In this document: one piece after another, positions 11,774 through 22,783 of the stretch
How the letters are laid out: every line of letters begins with the position of its first letter
How positions within the stretch are numbered: position 1 is the first letter of the stretch
NCBI RefSeq assembly: GCF_001659605.2
Contig: NC_035172.2
Span: 18,105,051-18,169,050 of the forward strand
Source of the DNA: Manihot esculenta
Lineage: Eukaryota; Streptophyta; Magnoliopsida; Malpighiales; Euphorbiaceae
Reading direction: 5' to 3'
Length of the DNA: 64,000 nt
The notes under the pieces: model-generated
The model's database searches: none
What the model was told of the DNA's origin: nothing
Seen by the model: the letters and a program-made list of their open reading frames with translations, nothing else
Program-made: the position numbers and the translations under genes

Positions 11774-14068
11774 TGTAATACCCGGCTAGACTCCGGTATC
11801 GGAATCCCTACCGTCCGGTGGGACCTCGGATGTCGGAAACCTCTAGAAGGGTAAAACTATGATTTTATGAAATGTTTTCATGTATTTCATGTTTTTAAGT
11901 AAGAAATTAAATGAGTTTTTCCATAAAAAGTCTTTGGAGGAAAACCCAGGTTCGGCCGCCGAAAGTCAGGTTCGGCCGCCGAACATGCATGCGTTTTGGA
12001 GGCACGTTAGGCCCCCGAAAGCATGAGTGAGGGAAGTCCAGGTTCGGCCGCCGAACCTCATGTTCGGCCGCCGAACCTTGCATGCATGCGGAGGCACTTT
12101 CGGCCCCCGAACGTGGCCTGGCCAGCCACTATAAAAGGGTCTCTTTGGTCCGCACGGGCGAGCTTTTCTTCCCCGTTGTCAGCCAAGGTAAACTTTCGCC
12201 GCCCCTCACCAATCTTGAGCATTTTCCTTCAATCTTTCACGTTTTTAACAAGTTTATAACTTTGTTTTGAAGATCTACAAGTTTTAAGCACGTTTGAGTA
12301 CTTTGAGGTTCAAGGAGCTTAATCCTCCCATCTTTGAGTCAAGGTCGTTTTCCTCTCGATCTTCAAGAGGTAAGGGTCGATCTTGAACTCTCATTATGTT
12401 TTAAATAAGTTTTATGCAAGATCTAAGGGTTAGACTGCATGTTTAGGATTATGTGTATGTTTATGGGTTTTGATGACTTTTTGAACAATGTAGCTTGATT
12501 GTATGTGATTGAAGTGTTGTAGATGGGGTATATGCATGTTTGAGGCCCCTAGGAACTTGTATGCATGCTTTGGTTGAACAATATGCATGTTTGGAAGGTT
12601 TGGAGGCGAAATGTGCTAAGGGAGCCAAGTTTCTGCCCTTTGGCAGAAACCAGGTTCGGCAGCCGAAGGTACTTTCGGCCGCCGAACATGGCTGGGGAGG
12701 CAGGCCTTTCGGCTGCCGAAGTTGCCCCCGAAAAGAGACTTTCGTCTCTGTCTGGCACTTTCGGCCGCCGAAGGTGCCGCCGAACCTACCTGAGTTTCGT
12801 CTCTGTCCAGGACTTTCGGCCGCCGAAGGTGCCGCCGAAGGTGCCCTGTTCAGCCATTTCTTGCATGTTTTCATGTGATGTTTCAGGATGTTTTAGGGGG
12901 TCTTTGGGGAGTATTTTAGAGTCATGCCCATGTATGTTTGGTTCCTCATTTGAGTCCACCTGTGTAGGTTCGGACCCGAGGAACCGAGACCCCAGGTTGT
13001 GAGATAGTCGTTCTGAGTACGTTGTTAAAGCTTCAGTTCCCAGGTGAGTGGAACAACCCCTTAAGCTTTAAAGTAAAGGAATAAATGAATGAATCATAAA
13101 GCATTGCCCATGCATCATTATGCTATGCAATATTAGGTTGTATGCATTAGAATTCACGAATATGTTGCATTGCATACTTTGTTGTTGATGTGGATGAATG
13201 TTGAATGATCCATTAGCCCTTGTATGTCATGATAGCCTATGTGAGTCCAGGTGTGCCTGCTACGGCTCTACGCCCCTGGCACTATGACTGACTATGAAAG
13301 TCCGGGTGTGCCTGCTACGGCTCTACGCCCCCGGCATGTATGAGTAAGAAAGATTGGGGCTAAATGGTGACAAGTTCATCCTTGTTGTGAAATGTTTGTG
13401 TTATGGCGCATACATGAAAGCATGAATAAGAAAGAAAAAGTTAAATGATAATAACAATAATAAAATGAATAATAATATACCTAAAAATGGAGGAATTAAA
13501 ACAAATGTTTTTAGTTTCTGCTCACTGGGCTCTAGTAGCTCACCCCACTCCCTTTATCCCCAAAGTTGCAGGTACAGGATAGATCAAGAAGTCGGCTAGA
13601 GTGAAGTCAAGCCTTGTATGTTGTAATAGATAGTAGTGGACATGAACATGATGTAATGAGTAATTATGACCATGTAATGTAATGAATGAGTAATGTATAG
13701 TTATGATATGTAAGGATGATGATGATTGAGGATTAGTGTGTGCTTGACCCTATGTTTATGGTTATCCCCTTGGCACATGATCTATAGAAATGATTTTATG
13801 ATGTATTTGATAGTCCAAGCTTATCGAATGATGAAATACCCCATTGGAGCATTTGATGAGGACTCCAGTGGTGGTTATGTTATTGATGTGCACATGTTCA
13901 GGTTAAGCTTGGAAAAAGAAAGAAAAAAGTTTACAGCTTTATGTATGTTGATCATGTATGGGATATTACAGGTTACAGGAGGTATGTTTGGCTTGCTACG
14001 GGTCCCGGCGGCCTTAAGCCGATCTGGATCCTAGCGCCGGTAACGGGTCGGATTTCCGGGTCGTTACA
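11774..14068 (+). repeat. 5' LTR of element B
   Basis: TATAAAAG at 12130-12137, giving a transcription start expected near 12160. Palindrome arrays lie at about 11950-12115 (upstream of TATA) and 12650-12845 (downstream). Two tandem units near 13245-13340 have the form CCAGGTGTGCCTGCTACGG...CCTGGCA. The terminal conserved block runs from about 13995 to the end. Confidence 0.94.
12130..12137 (+). promoter_or_regulatory. LTR TATA box, element B
   Basis: TATAAAAG follows the block GGCCAGCCAC, which precedes the TATA box in nearly every LTR of this family in the window (equivalents at 3193, 10841, 19812, 46345, 50334 and 58035). It is the likely core promoter of the retroelement transcript. Confidence 0.8.
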
Positions 14069-14330
14069 GAGTGGTATCAGAGCCCTAGGTTCATATGGTC
14101 GGACCTAGTATGTCGGGCTCATAGATGTTCTAGAAGGTCAAGCACACTAGGAAAATCATGTCCACTAGGATAGGATGTAGAGTCCTGTCTATATGATGAT
14201 ATGATATGCCATGATAATATGCATGTGCATAATTGCTATGATATGATGCTATGTATGTGATGAGGGTTCATGTGTTTCCACATGAACCATATGATGCTAA
14301 TGATTGTTTATGCTATGTGCTGTTTTTCAG
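12370..14330 (+). other. Candidate leader intron of element B
   Basis: Donor CAAGAG|GTAAGG at 12369/12370 lies about 230 nt after the TATA box. Acceptor TGTTTTTCAG ends at 14330, 8 nt before the gag ATG at 14339. Removing it would delete most of R/U5 and the primer-binding site and leave a leader of about 210 nt. A possible internal exon lies at 12968-13043 (TGTGTAG|G ... CCCAG|GTGAGTGG). No transcript evidence is available here. Confidence 0.45.
14072..14084 (+). other. Primer-binding site of element B
   Basis: TGGTATCAGAGCC, 3 nt after the LTR, complementary to the 3' end of initiator Met tRNA. Confidence 0.9.
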
Positions 14331-14338
14331 AAGAAAGG

Positions 14339-17300
14339 ATGAGGGGAACTCGTCGATCTGCACGATTGACTGGAGCGCCACCTCAGGACGAGGGCGCTGA
14401 TGCCCATCCTTCAGCTTTGCCTAGGGCAATGTCCAGTAGGTCCAACAGAGACAGAGTAGCTAGAGACCCTAGAAGGTCTTTGGATCTGGGAAGAAGCAGA
14501 TCAGTAAGGGGAACAGTGCAGGGAGGAATGTCTGAGGATATGGAAGTAGATCAGAGGAGGGATGGCAGTCTCGGTGTGAGCATGCCGGAAGAGGGCATGG
14601 GAGAATCAGAAGGAGGCACTCAGGCCTCGAGTTATGTCCAGCCACATCACTACCCACCCTATTCACACCATCCAGGGTATTCGATGGGAGGTACATCGGA
14701 TAACCCCAGTTTTAGCCCTTATCCTCCACATATGCCATACCCACCTTACTACCCACCATACTCTCAGTACCCCATGTACCCACCTCCACCTCCCTATACC
14801 AGTACAGCAAACCCTACCCCAGGGGATGTTGCACCTCCACCGCCACCAGTACCTACTGTCCCGGAAACACAAGTACCCAAACCTACCTCATCTAGAGGGA
14901 GCAAGGTCAAGATGACCGATTACATGAAGTTGGGTGCTCCTCAGTACAGAGCAGGTGATGACCCTTTTGAGTATCTGAGCAGGGTCAAGACTATTACAGA
15001 TGAGATAGGGGCTGATGACAGTAGAGCCATTCAGATGGCTGGGTTCACACTGGAGTGCAAGAAGGCACGTAGTTGGTTTAAGAACTATGTGAACCCGAGA
15101 GCGGACAGTATGTCCTGGGAGGAGTTCGCAAATGAGTTTGCAGAATGGGCTTTCCCTGAGAGCTCTAGAGAGCAGAAGATGATAGAATTCGAACAGTTGA
15201 GGCAGACTGATCAGATGAGTGTGGAGGAGTACACAGACAGGTTCCTGGAGTTGTTGCCATATGCTGGGCTGAATTTGGACACAGATCAAAAGAAGTCAAG
15301 GAGATATATTATGAGGCTGCACTCCAGGTATTCCTCTTTGGTACAGTCAGCAGAGAGGGAGAGTTTCCATGCCATAGTGGATATGGCTAGGAGAATGGAG
15401 GCTAGTGCTATCGTTGAGGGGAAGGTAAAACCGTCAGTGGCACAGTCTTCTGGTTCCAAGACCCCAGGTGGGGAAAGGTTAGACTCTTCTTCTCTAAGTA
15501 CAACAGTTGCAGGCAGTAAGAAGTGGGACAGAGGCCACAGAAAATCTAAGAAGAATAAGTTCTGGAACAAGATCAAGTCAGGTCTGGGTTTAGGCAGTGG
15601 CTCAAGCTCTGGCGCAGAGGTTACAGCATGTATGAGATGTGGAAGACCACACAAGGGAGTATGTCTGGCGGGGACAAACACATGTTTCAGATGCGGACAG
15701 GCGGGTCATTTGGCTCGAGACTGTCCTAGAGGAGCCTTTACAGCACCGTCTCAGCAGACAACCTCCGGCAGTGTGGTGCAGCCAGTAGCTCCAGCCGCAA
15801 CACAGGCCAGTGGCAGAGGCAGAGGGAGAGGGTCAGCCTCTTCATCAGCAGGATACAGAGGTGAAGGTCCATCAGCTCCGGCACGGATCTTCACTATGAC
15901 TCAACAGGAGGCCAACACATCCAACACCGTGGTGGCAGGTAATCTCATCGTTGGTTGTTCTGATGTGTATGCCTTAATGGACCCGGGTGCATCTCATTCT
16001 TTTGTTGCTCCGAGAGTCGTGGAGAGGGTAGGATTGATGGTCTCTGGGTTAGAGTGTCCCCTATGGGTCAGTGGACCCAAGTGTGACCCGTCAGTGGCAG
16101 AGGCAGTCTGCCAATGTAGTCCAGTTTTCATAGAGGGAAGATGCCTTTCCGCCGACCTCGTGGTTCTAGATTTGACAGATTTTGACGTCATTCTAGGGAT
16201 GGATTGGTTATCGACCCATGGTGCTACCTTGGACTGTAGAGACAAGGTAGTCAGATTCAAAGATCAGGATGGGTCAGAGGTCGTCTTCAGAGGAGACAAG
16301 AGGGGTACACCTAGAGGTCTGATCTCAGCTCTTCAGGCTCGTAGGTTGCTCAGGAGGGGATGTCAGGGGTTTCTAGCTCATGTGAGGGAGTTAGATAGTC
16401 ATGTCAGAGAGCCCGCCTCAGTGCCTGTGGTGAGTGAGTTCTTAGATGTTTTCCCAGACGAGCTGCCAGGGTTACCACCTGCTAGGGAGATAGAGTTCGA
16501 GATTGAGTTAATGCCTGGTACCAGACCGATCTCTATCCCTCCCTACAGGATGGCACCAGCTGAATTGAAAGAACTGAAGGAACAGTTGCAAGAGCTGGTA
16601 GATAAGGGTTTCATCCGACCGAGTACTTCACCTTGGGGTGCTCCGGTTTTGTTTGTGAGGAAGAAGGATGGATCCCTTAGACTTTGTATCGACTACAGAC
16701 AGTTGAACAAGGTCACTACCAAGAACAAGTACCCTTTGCCGAGGATCGACGATCTATTCGACCAGCTAGCAGGAGCAAGTTGTTTCTCCAAAATAGATCT
16801 GAGATCAGGGTACCATCAGTTGAGGATAAGGAATGAAGATATACCGAAGACAGCTTTCAGGACCAGGTATGGGCACTATGAGTTCCTTGTGATGCCGTTT
16901 GGGCTGACCAACGCCCCTGCAGCATTCATGGACCTCATGAACAGAGTATTCAGTCAGTATCTGGATCACTTCGTTATTGTCTTCATAGATGATATCTTAG
17001 TGTATTCCCGAAATGCAGAGGAGCATGCCCATCACCTGAGGACAGTTTTGCAGACCTTGAGAGAGCAAGGCTTGTATGCCAAGTTCTCCAAGTGTGAGTT
17101 TTGGCTTAGGAGCATATCATTCTTGGGGCACATTGTGTCAGAACAGGGTATTGAAGTAGACCCCAAGAAGGTAGAGGCTGTAGCTAACTGGCCTAGACCC
17201 ACCACAGTGACCGAGATCAAGAGTTTTCTGGGTTTAGCAGGTTACTACAGGAGGTTCGTTCAGGACTTCTCAAAGATTGCTGCTCCTATGACCAAATTGA

Positions 17301-19324
17301 CAAAGAAGAACCAGAAGTTCATATGGACCGATCAGTGTGAGGAAAGCTTTGAGGAGCTTAAGAGGAGGTTGACTTCAGCACCGGTGTTAGCTCTGCCAAA
17401 AAGTGATGATGACTTCTCCGTATATTGTGATGCGTCCCGTGTGGGACTGGGTTGTGTGCTAATGCAAAATGAGAGGGTGATCGCTTATGCTTCTAGGCAG
17501 CTGAAGAAGCATGAGCTGAATTACCCCACACATGACCTAGAAATGGCAGCAGTGATCTTTGCACTCAAGATGTGGAGGCATTACCTTTATGGGGTAAAGT
17601 GTGAGATCTTCACAGATCATAAGAGCCTGCAGTACATCCTGAGTCAGAGAGAACTGAACATGAGGCAGAGGAGATGGGTAGAGCTGTTGAGTGACTATGA
17701 TTGCAAGATTCAGTACCATCCGGGTAAGGCGAACGTTGTGGCAGACGCCCTAAGCCGGAAATCACTCGGCAGTCTATCCCACATTTCAGCAGAGAGGAGG
17801 CCGGTGGTGAAGGAGTTCCATAGACTTATGAGTGAGGGATTACAGTTGGAGTTGTCTGGCACAGGTGCCTTAGTGGCTCAGATGAGAGTGACACCCGTGT
17901 TTCTGGAGCAGGTAGCTCAGAAACAGCATGAGGACCCAGAGTTGGTCAGGATAGCCAGAACAGTTCAGTCAGGCCAGAGTAATGAGTTCAAGTTTGATGA
18001 TAAGGGGATCCTCCGCTACGGGAACAGATTATGTGTGCCAGATGACATTGGTCTAAAGGGAGATATTATGGGGGAAGCCCATAATACCAGGTATAGTGTT
18101 CACCCTGGAGCCACCAAGATGTATCAGGATCTGAAGAGAGTGTATTGGTGGCCAGCTATGAAGAAGGACGTGGCACTGTTCGTGTCAGCCTGCGATGTGT
18201 GTCAGAGGGTGAAACTAGAGCATCAGAAGCCGGCTGGAACGCTTAACCCGCTACCTATTCCAGAATGGAAATGGGAGAACATAGCTATGGACTTCGTAGT
18301 GGGGTTACCGGCGACGTCCAACAGATTGGACTCCATATGGGTGATTGTGGACAGACTCACCAAATCTGCTCACTTCATCCCTGTTAGGAGTGGTTACTCT
18401 GTGGACAAGTTGACGCAGGTGTACGTAGATGAGATTGTTAGACTGCATGGGGTCCCGGTATCTATAGTGTCAGATAGAGAGCCCCAGTTCACCTCCAGGT
18501 TTTGGCGGAGTCTGCAGAACGCTATGGGTACCAGATTAGACTTCAGTACTGCCTTCCACCCACAGACAGACGGACAGTCAGAGAGGACCATCCAGACAAT
18601 AGAGGATATGCTCAGAATGTGTGTGCTAGATTTTGGCGGTTCTTGGAGGCAGCATCTACCTTTGGTGGAGTTTGCCTACAATAACAGCTATCATGCTAGC
18701 ATAGGGATGGCTCCATATGAAGCTTTGTATGGGAGGAAGTGCAGATCACCTATCTGCTGGGAGGAAGTAGGAGAGAGGACTCTTGCGGGTCCGGAGTTAG
18801 TAGAGCTTACCAGCAGGGTGGTACCCATAATCAGAGAGAGGATCAGGACTGCTGCTAGTCGGCAAAAGAGTTATGCAGATATCCGCAGAAGACAGCTAGA
18901 GTTTCAGGAGGGGGATTTGGTTTTACTCAAGGTGTCTCCTATGAAAGGAGTGGTTCGGTTCGGGAAAAAGGGTAAGTTAGCTCCACGGTACATCGGTCCT
19001 TTCGAGGTGCTTCAGAGGGTCGGTAATGTGTCGTACAAGCTAGACTTGCCTGCTTCGATGGAGAGAATCCATCCGGTTTTCCATGTTTCTCTGTTAAGGA
19101 AATACGTGTCAGATCCGAGCAAGGTTCTTAGTGAGCCTGATGTGGAGATCCATGAGGATCTCACCTATGTAGAACAGCCAGTGCGGATCCTAGACACTCA
19201 GATCAGAAAGCTAAGGAACAAGGAAATCCCGATGGTGAAAGTCCTTTGGAACCACCACAATATTGAAGAATGCACCTGGGAGACACGGGAGTCTATGCTC
19301 CAGCAGTACCCCCATCTGTTTTGA
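14339..19324 (+). CDS. Gag-Pol polyprotein of element B (1661 aa)
   Basis: Single uninterrupted frame encoding the proteins for retrotransposition. An Arg-rich start is followed by a Tyr/Pro-rich region (about 99-175), the gag domain (about 190-360), a half finger, and a CCHC knuckle (C449, C452, H457, C462). Protease has D548 in LMDPGAS. Reverse transcriptase has D820 and FIDD (D884, D885). RNase H has D1031, E1068, D1093 and D1136. Integrase has H1248, H1255, C1285, C1288 and D1318, D1379, E1415 (D-x35-E), then the GPF module and a chromodomain-like end. An in-frame ATG at 14270 exists, but 14339 is chosen because copies A and D share this start and it sits just after the acceptor-like site. 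Residue 1381 is Glu where the other copies readable at this site have Gly or, in X, Arg (SDR-G-PQF in A, C and D), which may weaken integrase. Confidence 0.95.
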   Translation: MRGTRRSARLTGAPPQDEGADAHPSALPRAMSSRSNRDRVARDPRRSLDLGRSRSVRGTVQGGMSEDMEVDQRRDGSLGVSMPEEGMGESEGGTQASSYVQPHHYPPYSHHPGYSMGGTSDNPSFSPYPPHMPYPPYYPPYSQYPMYPPPPPYTSTANPTPGDVAPPPPPVPTVPETQVPKPTSSRGSKVKMTDYMKLGAPQYRAGDDPFEYLSRVKTITDEIGADDSRAIQMAGFTLECKKARSWFKNYVNPRADSMSWEEFANEFAEWAFPESSREQKMIEFEQLRQTDQMSVEEYTDRFLELLPYAGLNLDTDQKKSRRYIMRLHSRYSSLVQSAERESFHAIVDMARRMEASAIVEGKVKPSVAQSSGSKTPGGERLDSSSLSTTVAGSKKWDRGHRKSKKNKFWNKIKSGLGLGSGSSSGAEVTACMRCGRPHKGVCLAGTNTCFRCGQAGHLARDCPRGAFTAPSQQTTSGSVVQPVAPAATQASGRGRGRGSASSSAGYRGEGPSAPARIFTMTQQEANTSNTVVAGNLIVGCSDVYALMDPGASHSFVAPRVVERVGLMVSGLECPLWVSGPKCDPSVAEAVCQCSPVFIEGRCLSADLVVLDLTDFDVILGMDWLSTHGATLDCRDKVVRFKDQDGSEVVFRGDKRGTPRGLISALQARRLLRRGCQGFLAHVRELDSHVREPASVPVVSEFLDVFPDELPGLPPAREIEFEIELMPGTRPISIPPYRMAPAELKELKEQLQELVDKGFIRPSTSPWGAPVLFVRKKDGSLRLCIDYRQLNKVTTKNKYPLPRIDDLFDQLAGASCFSKIDLRSGYHQLRIRNEDIPKTAFRTRYGHYEFLVMPFGLTNAPAAFMDLMNRVFSQYLDHFVIVFIDDILVYSRNAEEHAHHLRTVLQTLREQGLYAKFSKCEFWLRSISFLGHIVSEQGIEVDPKKVEAVANWPRPTTVTEIKSFLGLAGYYRRFVQDFSKIAAPMTKLTKKNQKFIWTDQCEESFEELKRRLTSAPVLALPKSDDDFSVYCDASRVGLGCVLMQNERVIAYASRQLKKHELNYPTHDLEMAAVIFALKMWRHYLYGVKCEIFTDHKSLQYILSQRELNMRQRRWVELLSDYDCKIQYHPGKANVVADALSRKSLGSLSHISAERRPVVKEFHRLMSEGLQLELSGTGALVAQMRVTPVFLEQVAQKQHEDPELVRIARTVQSGQSNEFKFDDKGILRYGNRLCVPDDIGLKGDIMGEAHNTRYSVHPGATKMYQDLKRVYWWPAMKKDVALFVSACDVCQRVKLEHQKPAGTLNPLPIPEWKWENIAMDFVVGLPATSNRLDSIWVIVDRLTKSAHFIPVRSGYSVDKLTQVYVDEIVRLHGVPVSIVSDREPQFTSRFWRSLQNAMGTRLDFSTAFHPQTDGQSERTIQTIEDMLRMCVLDFGGSWRQHLPLVEFAYNNSYHASIGMAPYEALYGRKCRSPICWEEVGERTLAGPELVELTSRVVPIIRERIRTAASRQKSYADIRRRQLEFQEGDLVLLKVSPMKGVVRFGKKGKLAPRYIGPFEVLQRVGNVSYKLDLPASMERIHPVFHVSLLRKYVSDPSKVLSEPDVEIHEDLTYVEQPVRILDTQIRKLRNKEIPMVKVLWNHHNIEECTWETRESMLQQYPHLF

Positions 19325-19418
19325 GGTGAGTGTTAGTTGCTCTATGTGTTGCATGTATGATATATTGTATGCTATGTTGTATGTTATGAATGATGCCATG
19401 CTTTGTATGTTAGTTGAG

Positions 19419-19455
19419 GAACATTCGGGGACGAATGTTCTTAAGGGGGGGAGAA
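19419..19455 (+). other. Hairpin and polypurine tract of element B
   Basis: Stem GAACATTCG / CGAATGTTC with loop GGGA at 19419-19440, then the polypurine tract at 19443-19455 directly before the 3' LTR. Confidence 0.87.
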
Positions 19456-21750
19456 TGTAATACCCGGCTAGACTCCGGTATCGGAATCCCTACCGTCCGG
19501 TGGGACCTCGGATGTCGAAAACCTCTAGAAGGGTAAAACTATGATTTTATGAAATGTTTTCATGTATTTCATGTTTTTAAGTAAGAAATTAAATGAGTTT
19601 TTCCATAAAAAGTCTTTGGAGGAAAACCCAGGTTCGGCCGCCGAAAGTCAGGTTCGGCCGCCGAACATGCATGCGTTTTGGAGGCACGTTAGGCCCCCGA
19701 AAGCATGAGTGAGGGAAGTCCAGGTTCGGCCGCCGAACCTCATGTTCGGCCGCCGAACCTTGCATGCATGCGGAGGCACTTTCGGCCCCCGAACGTGGCC
19801 TGGCCAGCCACTATAAAAGGGTCTCTTTGGTCCGCACGGGCGAGCTTTTCTTCCCCGTTGTCAGCCAAGGTAAACTTTCGCCGCCCCTCACCAATCTTGA
19901 GCATTTTCCTTCAATCTTTCACGTTTTTAACAAGTTTATAACTTTGTTTTGAAGATCTACAAGTTTTAAGCACGTTTGAGTACTTTGAGGTTCAAGGAGC
20001 TTAATCCTCCCATCTTTGAGTCAAGGTCGTTTTCCTCTCGATCTTCAAGAGGTAAGGGTCGATCTTGAACTCTCATTATGTTTTAAATAAGTTTTATGCA
20101 AGATCTAAGGGTTAGACTGCATGTTTAGGATTATGTGTATGTTTATGGGTTTTGATGACTTTTTGAACAATGTAGCTTGATTGTATGTGATTGAAGTGTT
20201 GTAGATGGGGTATATGCATGTTTGAGGCCCCTAGGAACTTGTATGCATGCTTTGGTTGAACAATATGCATGTTTGGAAGGTTTGGAGGCGAAATGTGCTA
20301 AGGGAGCCAAGTTTCTGCCCTTTGGCAGAAACCAGGTTCGGCAGCCGAAGGTACTTTCGGCCGCCGAACATGGCTGGGGAGGCAGGCCTTTCGGCTGCCG
20401 AAGTTGCCCCCGAAAAGAGACTTTCGTCTCTGTCTGGCACTTTCGGCCGCCGAAGGTGCCGCCGAACCTACCTGAGTTTCGTCTCTGTCCAGGACTTTCG
20501 GCCGCCGAAGGTGCCGCCGAAGGTGCCCTGTTCAGCCATTTCTTGCATGTTTTCATGTGATGTTTCAGGATGTTTTAGGGGGTCTTTGGGGAGTATTTTA
20601 GAGTCATGCCCATGTATATTTGGTGCCTCATTTGAGTCCACCTGTGTAGGTTCGGACCCGAGGAACCGAGACCCCAGGTTGTGAGATAGTCGTTCTGAGT
20701 ACGTTGTTAAAGCTTCAGTTCCCAGGTGAGTGGAACAACCCCTTAAGCTTTAAAGTAAAGGAATAAATGAATGAATCATAAAGCATTGCCCATGCATCAT
20801 TATGCTATGCAATATTAGGTTGTATGCATTAGAATTCACGAATATGTTGCATTGCATACTTTGTTGTTGATGTGGATGAATGTTGAATGATCCATTAGCC
20901 CTTGTATGTCATGATAGCCTATGTGAGTCCAGGTGTGCCTGCTACGGCTCTACGCCCCTGGCACTATGACTGACTATGAAAGTCCGGGTGTGCCTGCTAC
21001 GGCTCTACGCCCCCGGCATGTATGAGTAAGAAAGATTGGGGCTAAATGGTGACAAGTTCATCCTTGTTGTGAAATGTTTGTGTTATGGCGCATACATGAA
21101 AGCATGAATAAGAAAGAAAAAGTTAAATGATAATAACAATAATAAAATGAATAATAATATACCTAAAAATGGAGGAATTAAAACAAATGTTTTTAGTTTC
21201 TGCTCACTGGGCTCTAGTAGCTCACCCCACTCCCTTTATCCCCAAAGTTGCAGGTACAGGATAGATCAAGAAGTCGGCTAGAGTGAAGTCAAGCCTTGTA
21301 TGTTGTAATAGATAGTAGTGGACATGAACATGATGTAATGAGTAATTATGACCATGTAATGTAATGAATGAGTAATGTATAGTTATGATATGTAAGGATG
21401 ATGATGATTGAGGATTAGTGTGTGCTTGACCCTATGTTTATGGTTATCCCCTTGGCACATGATCTATAGAAATGATTTTATGATGTATTTGATAGTCCAA
21501 GCTTATCGAATGATGAAATACCCCATTGGAGCATTTGATGAGGACTCCAGTGGTGGTTATGTTATTGATGTGCACATGTTCAGGTTAAGCTTGGAAAAAG
21601 AAAGAAAAAAGTTTACAGCTTTATGTATGTTGATCATGTATGGGATATTACAGGTTACAGGAGGTATGTTTGGCTTGCTACGGGTCCCGGCGGCCTTAAG
21701 CCGATCTGGATCCTAGCGCCGGTAACGGGTCGGATTTCCGGGTCATTACA
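19456..21750 (+). repeat. 3' LTR of element B
   Basis: Same 2295-bp length as the 5' LTR; TATA box 19812-19819. Differences seen: one base near 19518, two near 20617-20624, and one in the last 9 bases. Confidence 0.94.
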
Positions 21751-21755
21751 GAGTC

Positions 21756-22778
21756 AGTTGCTTCAGTCAGTGTCAGAGCTAGCCAGAGGTGAGTGGAACA
21801 ACTCTTATGCTTTTAAATAAATAAATCAGTTTTGAGCATGTTCATGCATCACGGATGCCATGTGATATTTTAGGTTGTTTGCATTAGAAATCACGAATAT
21901 GCTGCATTGCATAATATGTTGTTGATGTGGATGAATGTTGAATGATCCATTAGCCCTCATATGTTATGACATGATGATATGGTATGGAAGTCCAGGTGTG
22001 GCCTGCACTACGCCCCTGGCACTATATAAGAGAAAGACCGGACGTGGCCTGCACTACGCCCTCGGCACCATGGATTATGTATGTTATGTTATGTATAAGA
22101 GAAAGACCAGGTGTGGCCTGCACTACGCCCCTGGCATGATTGGAATATGTAGAGGGCTAAATGGTGACAAGTTCATCCTTGATATGATTAGTTGTGATGT
22201 GATGCATTTCATGTTATCATATGTTTTAAATGCTTTACTATTCTGCTCACTGGGCTCTAGTAGCTCACCCCTCTCCCAAATTCCCCAGGTTTGCAGGTAC
22301 AGGGTAGACCAGGAGGTCAGCAAGAGTATTGAAGTCAGTTGTATGTAATAGATAGTGTGGACATGATAAATGTATTAACGTTATGTAAAAGTACGGTTTT
22401 AGTCATGTAATGATATTGAGGATTAGAGATTGTGCTTGACTTTATGTATAAGGTATCCCTTTTAATACATGATCTTAGATGTTTATTGATGACTATGTTT
22501 AGCCAACTCAACACATGTTATGCCACCCATTGGGGGCATTGATGAGATCCCACAGAGGGGTCAAGTTTATGATTATGTTTATGTTCAGTGCATGCACAGG
22601 TTGAGTTGGTGTATGAGAGAATGAATGAAAGAAAAGTTTTAATTTTTATGTATGTGGTGGGTAATGTATGGGATTAATCAGGTTTACAGGTTGCATGTCA
22701 GGCTTGCTACGGGTCCCGGCGGCCTTAAGCCGACTTGGATCCTAGCGCTGGTAGCGGTCTGATTTTCGGGTCGTTACA
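21756..22778 (+). repeat. 3' LTR of element A, right part
   Basis: It continues the LTR interrupted at 11773, after one extra GAGTC (21751-21755). It carries three tandem CCAGG/CCTGG-type units (about 21990-22135) and ends GTCGTTACA at 22778, followed by CAGAG, the target duplication of A. Confidence 0.92.
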
Positions 22779-22783
22779 CAGAG

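Larger units (their letters stand above)
11774..21750 (+). mobile_element. Element B: young full-length Ty3/gypsy chromovirus (9977 bp)
   Basis: It has LTRs of 2295 bp each (11774-14068 and 19456-21750), a perfect initiator Met primer site, one gag-pol frame, and a polypurine tract. Target duplication GAGTC is at 11769-11773 and 21751-21755. By eye the LTRs differ at only about 4 positions (for example GTCGTTACA versus GTCATTACA at the 3' end), about 0.2 percent, so this is the most recent insertion in the window. The C-terminal chromodomain-like region and domain order place it with the chromoviruses, probably the Tekay clade. Confidence 0.95.
2837..22778 (+). mobile_element. Element A: full-length but degraded Ty3/gypsy chromovirus, split by element B
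   Basis: The 5' LTR is 2837-5148, the primer-binding site 5152-5164, gag-pol 5410-10396, the polypurine tract 10492-10504, and the 3' LTR 10505-11773 plus 21756-22778. Target duplication CAGAG is at 2832-2836 and 22779-22783. The two LTRs are 2312 and 2292 nt; a single 20-bp difference (one extra palindrome unit in the 5' LTR near 3016) explains the length gap. I count about 40 substitutions by eye (about 1.7 percent). Element B (11774-21750) sits in its 3' LTR. Confidence 0.93.

Noticed and set aside
14270..14338. Upstream in-frame ATG extending element B Gag-Pol by 23 residues
   Set aside because: The extension differs between copies and has no domain character; the shared start is [12 protein letters not shown], just after the acceptor-like site.
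14882..14990. Protease motif DPGAS instead of DSGA/DTGA as a novelty
   Set aside because: It occurs in all copies here, and Pro at this position is common in plant Ty3/gypsy proteases.
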